Source of the DNA: JBAXXL01 sp038206725
GTDB lineage: Bacteria > Bacteroidota > Ignavibacteria > Kapaibacteriales > UBA2268
DNA: 64,000 nt
Direction: 5' to 3'
Assembly (NCBI GenBank): GCA_038206725.1
Contig: JBBRAO010000014.1
Location: 6,764-70,763 of the forward strand
Below the pieces are notes generated by a model, which saw only the letters and a list, made by a program, of their open reading frames with translations, was not told the origin of the DNA and did not search any database. The position numbers and the translations under genes were made by a program. Shown here in pieces: positions 55,863-64,000 of the stretch (positions are counted from its first letter, which is position 1; the number at the start of each line of letters is the position of its first letter).

Positions 55863-58800
55863 TTATAGCTTAATGAACTTTATAAACTCATTACCTGCTT
55901 TAACAAAATACATTCCTTTCGGCAAAGTGGAAATGTTGATTCGCAGAACAGACGAGGGCGTCTTTTCTACGGACATTATTTTTTCGCCGAGAGTGTTGTA
56001 GATGCAGATATTTGAACCTTCATCAACCCCACGCTTAAGCATGGGGTTGATGATTCCAAACTTAATTGCTATGAAATCATTTGCAGGATTAGGTATTATT
56101 CTCAAAACCTCCGATACATCAATCAATCCTGTTGGGCTTGTTCTAAATGTCCATACCTCGCTCCAATAGTCCGAACCAATGCAATCCTTGTTCCAAACAC
56201 GCACACGCCAAAAATACATCACGTCGTATTCTAAATCCGGAACATAATGAATCGTTTCGGTTAATGAATCCATAGAATAGACCAAGTCAGTAAAATCTCC
56301 ATTTTTAGAAATTTGCAATTGATAGTATTCAGCACCTATCACATTAGACCATCTAAAACTGATTTCCTTCTCCAAATTCGGTTGTGTATTCTCGGGATAT
56401 ATCAAAAGCAAATCAGACATTCTGGTATTAAATTGCCAAATGTCGGACCAATAACCCAAAGTATCGCCCGATTCATTTCTAACCCGCCAAAAATACTCTA
56501 GGTAATATTTTAGATTTTCTACATTATAACTGACATTCTTAACAATAACGCTATCAACTAATTTACTTTTAAATTTATCGTTCTCTGAGATTTGCAGTCT
56601 ATAATTTCTGTCATAAATAGTTTTTTCCCAATTTACAACGAGTTTGTTATCTATATACTTAGATAAATAAAGTGGAAATATCAGATTAACAGCATCCATA
56701 AGTGTTGTAAAATGCCAAATAGGGGACCATATATTTTGGTTCGCTTGGTAACCCGGCTTCACGCGCCAATAATATAATTGTAAAAAGTCCAATTGTGGAC
56801 AGTCAAACACTGTATCTGTAATAGCCGTATCTAAAACCATATTCGTAAAATCTTCGTTTTTTGAAACTTGTAAAATATAGGTAGTTTGCCCGACGTTCAG
56901 GTTCCAGCATAAACGTGTATCAATAGGTACATTTATCGCTTCATTCGCAGGGGAGACCAATGCCTGCGGAATGAGCTCAAAACCAATTCCATAGAGCTGA
57001 ACAACTGCCGGACTTCCCAAACCGTTGTAATGGAATTCAAGCGTTCCAACTGTTCGTCCGGCCGCGCTTGGACAAAAACTTAGATCCATCTTTTTGGTTG
57101 CGTGGGGCTCTAAATCAAACGAGCCGCCGTTACCTTTAGTAAAATCTTTGTCATTGGGCTTGTTATGCTTGGTTTCGACAATATGAATCTTCGAATCGCT
57201 CATATTTTTTATCGTGATTACTTGATTAGTATCTTTAGAATAGCCTACCCCAACTTTTCCAAAATTTATAACTTTATTTTGTACTGAAATTAGGGATTTT
57301 ATACCTTCACCGGTAATCCTTCGAATAATTGTATCGGATTGTGTAATTATCACCAATTCAGCATCATATTTTCCAAGATGTAATGGTATAAACCTAAGTT
57401 CAGCAAAATGAGTATCACTTGCCGCTATGTTATATTTTGGAAATCCTGAAAGAAGGAAAAACGCACAAGTATCTTTACATCGAACAAAAATTGAATCTAC
57501 TCTAAATTTGCATTGCCCTACATTTCTTATGAAATCTGTAACTACTGAATCTCGAGCACGGCCTATTAAGCTTTGCTTCATATCAATGTCATTTGCTTCC
57601 GCCATAGGTGCAGTAATCGTAAAAACAGCATCGCTGGTGTCTATTAGTATATATGAGCTTAGCTTATCATTCATACACCTAACTGCAAATCCGGAATTTT
57701 TATGTGAACGATTCGTATAAGCGTAAGCAGTTTTGTAACTTAAACTTCGTGACCATACCTTTGCCGTGTCAATTATTGTGGAAGACCAAAAACATGAAGA
57801 TAACTCAATATCCAAAAAACTTCCGGATTCACTACGATAACCACTAGGTAAAGCGGAAAAATCGCTTTCATTTTTAGCACCTTGGTTAGGAGTTCGCCAC
57901 AAGCCTTGACCGCCTTCTTTTGTACCAATGCTTTTTAATTTTCCACCTGCTTTATAAGTACCTTCTAAATTATCTATTAGTGTTGTCCATTCATTATTGG
58001 TTGGGATATGCCAACCATCGGGCGCTAATCCGCGCGGGTCTTTTATTGCATATAAATTATAGAGTTTTCCGTACATTTCGCCTTTTACAGGGTCGTTATT
58101 ATAATAACACCAAGCACCTGTTTTCAAATTTTTCCATTTGGTAGGATCTGTAACTTGTGGAATAGCATCTCCATTGCGATAGTTGGTTACATCTAAATTT
58201 CCGCACATCCACTTTTGATCATAAATCATAAGCTCACCTTCATCGCAATGAGAAAGTGATTTTACATTCGCCGTTACCCTAATCAAACAATTAGAACTTG
58301 TAGGTTTGGGGATGTTTTTCTAAATATAGCTTAATCCGGTGGCTTTGTCAGTTAACAATTTCCAAGTGGCGCCTTTGTTAATGCTATATTCAAGCGTTAC
58401 CGTATCGGTTGGAAAAACACCTTCCCAAGTTATAAGGCTATCTGTACCAATAACATAAATATCTCTTCCGTTTGGTTGAGTTAACTTCAAAGATTTCTCT
58501 GTTTGTTTTTTACTTCTATACCCACCGATGGCATTGATGCTAACATCACAAAGATCTTTAACAACTTTAATCTCAGTGAATTGATAGCTTCTATCTAACG
58601 GAATAAAACTCAAGGTTAAATCTTTTGATTGTCCGGAGGGGATTAAAAATTCAGTCGGAGTTACACTAAAGGCGGTATTCGAAGATACAACATTACTTGC
58701 ATAAACATTGGAATTTACAGCAGAAACAGTTATTGTAGTATCAACTTCAACTCCCGGGGTGATGTTTGCAAATTTTACAATATTTGGAGTAATTTCAACT

Positions 58801-59702
58801 TTTGCTAACCCCTGTGCAGGTCTTTCGTAGTTTGTTAAAGCTATGGAACCGTTTGTTTTCAATTTTATTTCGACATCTACTTTACCCAGTTCGCAATATG
58901 AGTGGCTAAGCCATTGAATCGTACAAGGATCTCTTCCCTGGGTAATCATATAAATACTGCTGTAACAGCCTGTTATTTCTTCCACTTTCTTGACTCTTTC
59001 AAAACATAGTCCACCGGTTTCTTTTGCTAAATCCTTCAAACATTTTGGAGCCGCCATATTAACGCAAACGCAGTATATGGTTATGTTGTTTTCTTTGGCT
59101 TCTTTGATGATTCTAGCGGTTTGGGGTTCGAAATTCGGGTATCCATCTGTAAGGAAAACAATTACCTTTTTGTATTTCCCCGGTTTTGCGATTAAAATCC
59201 CTCCCGCCATTGGTTCTATAAAGGCGGCGTCATAGTTTGTACCTTGAAGAGAAGTCAAGTTAGCAACAGCACTTGTCAACACAAGTTTATTATTTGTAGA
59301 GTCTTGATTGAGGTAGTTTATTTCACTAAAACTTGTAACCGCGCACTCGGAATTTTCATCCGGCATCATATTAATCCATTGTATAGCCGCGGTTTTAGTG
59401 ATATTTAATTCGGTACCTTTCATTGAGCCGGATATATCGATAACCAAAACTGATGATAGTGATACAGCGGGTCCGGGTTCAGGGCAGAAAATATTTGTAA
59501 CTTTGCGAGATACACCATTTTCTTTAACTGTAAAGTGGCTTGGTTCGAGGTTTGTTATGGGATAGCCATAACCATAGTTATAAGCATAATACTTAGCCTT
59601 AATCGTCGGGAAATTGCTTACATCAACAGAGGTAAGAGACAGGCTTTGGCTAAAAGCTGTATAACTCATTAGAAAAGGAAATATGTAGATTATTTTAATC
59701 AT
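55863..59702 (-). pseudogene. Large VWA / FISUMP / T9SS cargo protein split by an in-frame TAG
   Basis: Two ORFs lie in the same frame, separated only by TAG at 58320-58322; together they make about 1279 residues. Part 1 (59702 to 58320) has a signal peptide (MIKIIYIFPFLMSYTAFSQ), a VWA domain with intact MIDAS (VIDISGSMKG, VIVFLTDGYPN), a beta-domain and the start of a LTQPNGRDIYVIGTDSLITW module. Part 2 has no natural start (it opens only at an internal TTG). It continues the module with KNIPKPTSSNCLIRVTANV, then a FISUMP (Fibrobacter major paralogous) domain, choice-of-anchor-D domains, three fibronectin-III-like domains (WSPIWHFTT, YWSDIWQFNT, YWSEVWTFRT) and a T9SS sorting domain (IIPNPANDFIAIKFG). 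In the paralogue at 25260 a Trp (YKWKVP) stands where TAG is found, so TGG to TAG is likely. Confidence 0.83.
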
Positions 59703-59905
59703 TTTAACAATCTATGATAACATTATGTCGATATCACAATCAATTACTATACTACAAATAATCCATTTAAATAGATTTTGTTACAATTATTTTTGTAATT
59801 TAACCAAAATATTTTTAAATTATTCTTAATTAATAATAATAATTCACTTTCCAGATGAATTTAATATATTTATATTACGTAATAGCGGATATTAATATTA
59901 ATGTC

Positions 59906-61025
59906 TTACTCTTCAAATTGCTTTAAAATATCTTTTGCTGATTTGTTGCCCAATTCAGTTGCTTTTTTCCAATCCGGTATAGCGCCATTTTTATCTCCGG
60001 TTTCGTATTTTATAGTTCCTCGGTTTAGATATGCCGCAGCAAAATCGGATTTTAAATTTATTGCTTTTGTATAATCCTGAATTGCATTTTTCCTATTGCT
60101 GTTTTTATAATATGCTAAACCTCTATTATAGTAAATATCAGCATTTTCGGGATTTATCTCGATGGCTTTTGTGAAATCGGTTATTGCGCCGGTATAATCT
60201 TCTAATTCGGTTTTATCAATACCCCCGATTATAATATGGTTCAAACATATTGGGATTCATTGCTATGGCTTTTGAATAATCCTTTATAGCTCCGGATTTA
60301 TCGCCAATTTCATCGTTAGCTCTACCTTTATTAATATATGCTTCTGTAAAAGCAGGGTTGATATATACCGCTTTTGTAAAATCATATAAAGCTGAGTGAA
60401 ATTTACCCATATCATAATTCAGAATACCACGGTTATAGAATGCTTTTGAATCGTTGGAATCACGTTCGATCGCATTATTGTAATCATTTAGGGCTTCTTT
60501 TTTTTCCCCTAATAGGTATTCAACAAGTCCTTTATTATAATATGCCTTCGAGTCGTCCGGGTTAAGTTCTATTGCCTTATTAAAATCATCAATGGCGGCT
60601 TCTTTGAATCCCATTTCAGATTTTGTAAGGCCCCTGTTAATAAATGATGAATTATCCTTGGGGTTTATTTCAATTGCTTTATTATAATCCTTAAGAGCAC
60701 CGGATAAATCCTTCAAATAATATTTCGTGAGTCCACGGTTGAAATATATACTCCCATCATTTGGGTTAAGTTCTAAAGCCTTGGAAAAATCTTGGATTGC
60801 GCTTTCATACTCACCAACATTGTATTTGGCAAGACCTCTATTGTAAAGTATTGAGGCATCGTTTGGATTGGCTTAGATAGCTTTATTGTATTCTTCAATG
60901 GCCACTTTATATTCACCTGAATTATATTTAGCTGAACCACTTACCATATACTCTTGAACGGTTTGTCCAAAAGCTGTGAAATGAATAGAAAGAATAATAG
61001 TCAGTAACAAATATATTTTTTTCAA
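59906..61025 (-). pseudogene. Exported TPR protein broken by a stop codon and a frameshift
   Basis: The gene is best read from a TTG at 61023-61025 (with an AAAGG site 7 nt upstream): LKKIYLLLTIILSIHFTAFGQ, a signal peptide, then TPRs. The frame meets TAA at 60873-60875 (N-K-A-I-stop-A-N-P-N, where TPR consensus expects E/D), resumes as an uninterrupted series of 34-residue repeats of the YNRG.....G....A..D...AI..NP form down to NMFEPYYNRG, then shifts by one base in the five-C run at 60222-60226. The remainder (IDKTELEDYTGAITDF to DILKQFEE) is in the next frame and ends at 59906. Full length would be about 372 residues with ten TPRs. It was probably a periplasmic scaffold; it is now a likely pseudogene. 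Confidence 0.75.
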
Positions 61026-61047
61026 TTTGATACCTTTTGATTAGTTT

Positions 61048-61941
61048 TTATTTAGTATATAAATACTCGATTTTTTGTTCAGGTTCGTTTGCTTCAGTTG
61101 ATTTCATTTCTTCTGTTATGTTCCCCGAAGCATCATATTTGTAAGTGTAGTAACGATTGATAGTGTCTTCAGAATCGTATTCCAATTTTTCGATTAACTG
61201 TTTCTTTTCATCATATTTGAATTTAAACCGTGTAACCAACAAATCTCTTCCATTGAAATTTGCAAGTTCAATTTTATTTCCATTATCATCAAATTTATAT
61301 ATTTTCTTCCAAGCGCGAGTACCATCGGAGTTATAGCTAAGTACTTCTATTTTATTTCCTTTCGCATCGTATGTATTGGTTTCCTTATAATCAAGATATC
61401 CATCACCTGTGAACCTATTCATTTCAATCATATTTCCCTGAGGGTCGTACTTATAAGATTCTTTCGTGCTTATAGAATCCACAGCATTATATCCCACCAT
61501 TTCAATTTTATGACCCTGAAAATCGAATTTATTAATTAATCTTCCCGGGCTAGTTCCATTGCCGGAGTAAGAAAGGTTTTCAGTCAAATTACCTTTCTCA
61601 TCGTATTTATATTCTTCCATATAATCCAAAGTGCTGTCGCTATTTTGGCTTGAAATATTAATCAGACGTGCTTTGGTATCGTATTTATAAGTTTTTTTAT
61701 CCCAGATAGAACCGTCGTATTGATACAAATCCATATTGAGAATATTGCCATCAGAATTATAAACCGAATGACAAACCTTGGTTTTGGAAGCCGTGTTTAT
61801 CTTACCTAAATTCAGGTTTGATATGTAAATAGTACATTCTTTGTAACCCCCGCTTATCTTATCAAGAGCATTTTGAGAATATAAGTTCGATATTTGCGAA
61901 AAGAAACATATTAAAGTTGCTGAAATTATCGCTTTTTTCAT
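61048..61941 (-). CDS. Secreted YD-repeat (RHS-like) protein, third family member
   Basis: A 297-residue exported protein: signal peptide MKKAIISATLICFFSQISNLYSQ, then the family opening KISGGYKECTIYISNLNLGKI and about ten YD-like repeats (YNSDGTRAWKKIYKFDDNGNK and similar), ending EQKIEYLYTK. It is related to the two genes at 34510-36302 (shared GG.K.CT.Y...LGK N-terminus and the same ending). It is intact and lies about 25 kb away from the tandem pair, so the family is dispersed. It is 22 bp upstream of the broken TPR gene on the same strand. No enzymatic domain seen; the repeats suggest an extended, glycan-binding or structural surface role, which is a guess. Confidence 0.7.
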   Translation of the reverse strand: MKKAIISATLICFFSQISNLYSQNALDKISGGYKECTIYISNLNLGKINTASKTKVCHSVYNSDGNILNMDLYQYDGSIWDKKTYKYDTKARLINISSQNSDSTLDYMEEYKYDEKGNLTENLSYSGNGTSPGRLINKFDFQGHKIEMVGYNAVDSISTKESYKYDPQGNMIEMNRFTGDGYLDYKETNTYDAKGNKIEVLSYNSDGTRAWKKIYKFDDNGNKIELANFNGRDLLVTRFKFKYDEKKQLIEKLEYDSEDTINRYYTYKYDASGNITEEMKSTEANEPEQKIEYLYTK

Positions 61942-62325
61942 TTTTTTAACTCCATTTTTCTAAATTCAATTTGTGTAAACACATTCTTCCTTTTGTTCGC
62001 TTTCTGACTTTAATAATCCATTTTTCTTTAAAAAACGTTTCAAGTAAGTCATATTTCATAAAATTATAAGAATATTATAAGCTGTTTTTATTGTAAATCT
62101 TGATGCCAATCAGCTCAAAAAAGTGCAAAATATGGCAACGATTGGTAACAACTCACCTAACTAAAAAAGTTTGTTACTAAATTTATATAGGGGTCGAAAG
62201 ATTAATGTCGCTATAACACATTCTAATATAGATGCAAACAAAATACGTAAATCCAAACCCCAAAAAAAAAATGTTCCCAAGCTGAGAGCTTGGGAACAAG
62301 ATTAAATAAGATTATAAGCAAAACC
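61942..62325. other. Gene-free stretch between rocD and the YD-repeat gene
   Basis: No open frame of interest. The left part is the promoter region of the YD-repeat gene (read leftward). The right part carries the rocD terminator. I see no RNA gene or further repeat in between. Confidence 0.5.
62262..62298 (-). terminator. Terminator of rocD, built from a GTTCCCAAGC repeat
   Basis: TGTTCCCAAGCT (62272-62283), GAG loop, AGCTTGGGAACA (62287-62298): a perfect 12-bp stem, followed leftward by a run of ten T's. Same repeat type as at 14726-14751. Confidence 0.88.
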
Positions 62326-63522
62326 TTAATCTAAGCTTAAAACTACTTTTTCGATGCGTTCTACAGCCCAGTCAATCTCTTCTTTCGTGATTACAAGAGG
62401 AGGAGCAAAACGGATAATGTTTTCGTGAGTTTCTTTACAAAGAATGCCTTCCAATTTCAATTTTTCGCAATATGGTCTTGCTTTAGTATCTAAAACGAAA
62501 CCAATCCATAAGCCGCGTCCGCGAACTAATTTGATATGTGGAGAATCAATTTTTTTCAATTGATCAACGAAATAGTTGCCTAATTCAAATGAGCGTTCAA
62601 CCAATTTTTCGTCTTGAATGATTTCCAAAGCTTTAACGGCAACAGCGGCACCCAATGGATTACCACCAAATGTTGATCCGTGTTCACCTGGTTTAATAAC
62701 GCTCATAACTTCTTTATCAGCCAATATAGCGGAAACAGGATAGTAACCACCTGCTAAAGCTTTGCCAATAATTACGATATCAGGGCGTACATTTTCGTAA
62801 TAATGCGCGAATAATTTACCTGATCTTCCTAAACCGGCTTGGATTTCGTCGCAGATAAACAGGATGTTGTTTGCTTTACAAATTTCTTCGATACCTTTCA
62901 AGTAACCGTTGGGAGGAATAACGATTCCGCCTTCGCCTTGGATTGGTTCAACCAAAATGGCGCAGGTGTTTTTGGAGATTTTTGATTTCAGATCTGCTAA
63001 ATTTCCGTATTCGTGCATAAGGAAGCCGGGAGTGAAAGGACCAAAACCTTTGAATGAACTTGGATCGTCTGAAAAACCAACGATTGTAGTTGTACGACCG
63101 TGGAAATTACCACTTGCAACGATTATCTCGGCTTTGTTTTCTTCGATACCTTTTACATCATATCCCCAGCGGCGTGATACTTTAATAGCTGTTTCTACGG
63201 CTTCGGCACCTGAATTCATAGGTAACGACATTTCGTAGCCGGTCATTTCGTTTAGTTTTTTGTATAATAATGGTAATTTGTCATTTCTAAAAGCACGGCT
63301 GGTAAGAGTTACCTTTTTTGCTTGTTCAATAAATACATCGAAAATTTGCGGATGGCAATGACCTTGGTTTACTGCTGAGTAAGCGGCAAGACAGTCCAAA
63401 TAACGTTTACCTTCCACATCGGTTACCCATACACCTTTAGCAGATTCAACTACTACATCCAAGGGATGATAGTTGTGGGCTCCGAACTCATTTTCCATTT
63501 CAATATAGTCTTGGGTTTTCAT
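62326..63522 (-). CDS. rocD: Ornithine aminotransferase
   Basis: A 398-residue class III PLP-dependent aminotransferase. It has YLDCLAAYSAVNQGHCHPQI (typical of ornithine--oxo-acid transaminase), the SGAEAVETAIKVSRRWGY phosphate-binding stretch, LVEPIQGEGGIVIPP, LFICDEIQAGLGRSG, and the PLP lysine in IIGKALAGGYYPVSA (about residue 253), then EHGSTFGGNPLG. It converts ornithine and 2-oxoglutarate to glutamate semialdehyde and glutamate, linking arginine breakdown to proline. Single transcription unit with a strong terminator. Close relatives (acetylornithine aminotransferase) are less likely because of the N-terminal NYHPLDVVVESAKGVWVTD pattern. Confidence 0.93.
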   Translation of the reverse strand: MKTQDYIEMENEFGAHNYHPLDVVVESAKGVWVTDVEGKRYLDCLAAYSAVNQGHCHPQIFDVFIEQAKKVTLTSRAFRNDKLPLLYKKLNEMTGYEMSLPMNSGAEAVETAIKVSRRWGYDVKGIEENKAEIIVASGNFHGRTTTIVGFSDDPSSFKGFGPFTPGFLMHEYGNLADLKSKISKNTCAILVEPIQGEGGIVIPPNGYLKGIEEICKANNILFICDEIQAGLGRSGKLFAHYYENVRPDIVIIGKALAGGYYPVSAILADKEVMSVIKPGEHGSTFGGNPLGAAVAVKALEIIQDEKLVERSFELGNYFVDQLKKIDSPHIKLVRGRGLWIGFVLDTKARPYCEKLKLEGILCKETHENIIRFAPPLVITKEEIDWAVERIEKVVLSLD

Positions 63523-63672
63523 AAAATTCCTATAATAATTAAAATTGTAAAAATATTAACCTCAAAATTAGCTAAATTAATCAAATTAAAAAATTGAAAA
63601 TTGAAAGTTGAATGACTAATACATCAATATATAATTTAACTGACTATAAGAAAAGGATTAAGTGTTAAAAAA

Positions 63673-63705
63673 AACCTTCCGAAGGTTTCGACCCTTCGGA
63701 AGGTT
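63673..63705 (-). terminator. Hairpin after the partial T9SS gene
   Basis: AACCTTCCGAAGG (63673-63685), TTTCGAC loop, CCTTCGGAAGGTT (63693-63705): a perfect 13-bp stem; read leftward it ends in TTTTTTAACAC. It lies about 85 bp beyond the stop of the gene at 63790. Confidence 0.8.
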
Positions 63706-63789
63706 ATGTTAAATAGATAAATTAACAAAAAGCCCAACAAATTGCTAATGCTGGACATTTTTTTACTAAACAATCATTTGATTTAGTTT

Positions 63790-64000
63790 TTACTCAATCA
63801 CGAATTTTTCCTTAGCGACAACCCCTTCATCGGATTCAATTACAATGAAGTAAGAACCGCTCGGCAGATTGGCGTCGGGCAAATACTGCAAATTCATATC
63901 CGCTCGAATGTTATCTGTAGTGAATTCGTCAACTGTTTTGCCGGTAATGTCAACAATCTTAAGTTTCAATGAAGAATACAACCCGATATAGTTTATATTG
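63790..64000 (-). CDS. C-terminal T9SS sorting domain of a protein running off the window (partial)
   Basis: The frame is open to the window edge at 64000, so this is only the last 69 residues of a longer protein. What is seen is the Por-type sorting domain: LYSSLKLKIVDITGKTVDEF, an NLQYLPDANLPSGSYFIVIES strand pair and a final lysine-rich strand (VVAKEKFVIE). The pattern (K-x-x-V/I-D-I-T-G-K, then L-P-S-G-x-Y) is typical of type A T9SS C-terminal domains. The rest of the protein lies to the right of the window. A TTG codon at 63981 is not a real start. Confidence 0.75.
   Translation of the reverse strand, partial: NINYIGLYSSLKLKIVDITGKTVDEFTTDNIRADMNLQYLPDANLPSGSYFIVIESDEGVVAKEKFVIE

Overview
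The window is AT-rich bacterial DNA from the FCB group (Bacteroidota/Chlorobiota-like, possibly an Ignavibacteria/Kapabacteria-type lineage; the group is well supported, the lower rank is inference). The signs are several very large secreted proteins with type IX secretion (Por) C-terminal sorting domains, GEVED, choice-of-anchor-D, WD40 and Fibrobacter-type FISUMP domains, a MarR/TolC/HlyD/RND operon, paired HpnC/HpnD squalene-pathway enzymes, and weak Shine-Dalgarno sites.

Layout. 1-2.1 kb: BI-1 family membrane protein, a palindromic intergenic repeat, and a decaying HigB/Gp49-HigA-like toxin-antitoxin pair. 2.1-8.2 kb: marR-tolC-hlyD-RND efflux operon with a terminator. 8.4-14.1 kb: an accessory leftward operon with tight or overlapping junctions: radical SAM protein, ParB-like protein, PD-(D/E)XK nuclease, SNF2-type helicase, a second ParB-like protein and an unrecognised protein. 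It looks like a DNA-modification, defence or phage-derived cassette; its first two genes are broken by small indels, one of them a 20-bp tandem duplication. 14.1-14.8 kb: non-coding block with a nested inverted repeat, a perfect 20-bp palindrome and a repeat-derived terminator. 14.8-18.8 kb: hpnD, hpnC, and a PpiD/SurA-type foldase. 19.2-30.8 kb: a 1959-aa GEVED/beta-helix secreted protein, then a 1200-aa T9SS cargo protein next to an OmpA-like outer-membrane protein. 30.8-34.4 kb: bamD, trxA, a K+ channel with RCK domains, and cydA without cydB. 34.5-36.3 kb: two secreted YD-repeat proteins. 36.4-43.7 kb: rpmB, SIMPL protein, LRR protein, prmC, an Mtd1/FolD-like dehydrogenase, murC, a CsgG/FlgO-like protein and an HPt protein. 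43.8-48.3 kb: RNase P RNA, nuoF, gyrA. 48.5-55.7 kb: VWA/WD40 T9SS protein, hisS, histidine kinase, scpB. 55.9-62 kb: a T9SS-cargo paralogue split by an in-frame TAG, a TPR gene with a stop and a frameshift, and a third YD-repeat protein. 62.3-64 kb: rocD and the C-terminus of another T9SS cargo protein running off the window.

Two themes stand out. First, housekeeping genes and the largest ORFs are intact, whereas accessory genes carry a cluster of small disruptions (toxin, ParB, radical SAM twice, YD-repeat protein, VWA/FISUMP protein, TPR protein twice). This suggests ongoing decay or phase-variable states, although assembly indels cannot be excluded for the homopolymer sites. Second, recurrent intergenic palindromes (ACTCATCCGATGA-type three times, GTTCCCAAGC-type twice) are partly reused as terminators. 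The strongest candidate for an undescribed system is the 8.4-14.1 kb ParB/SNF2/nuclease/radical-SAM operon.
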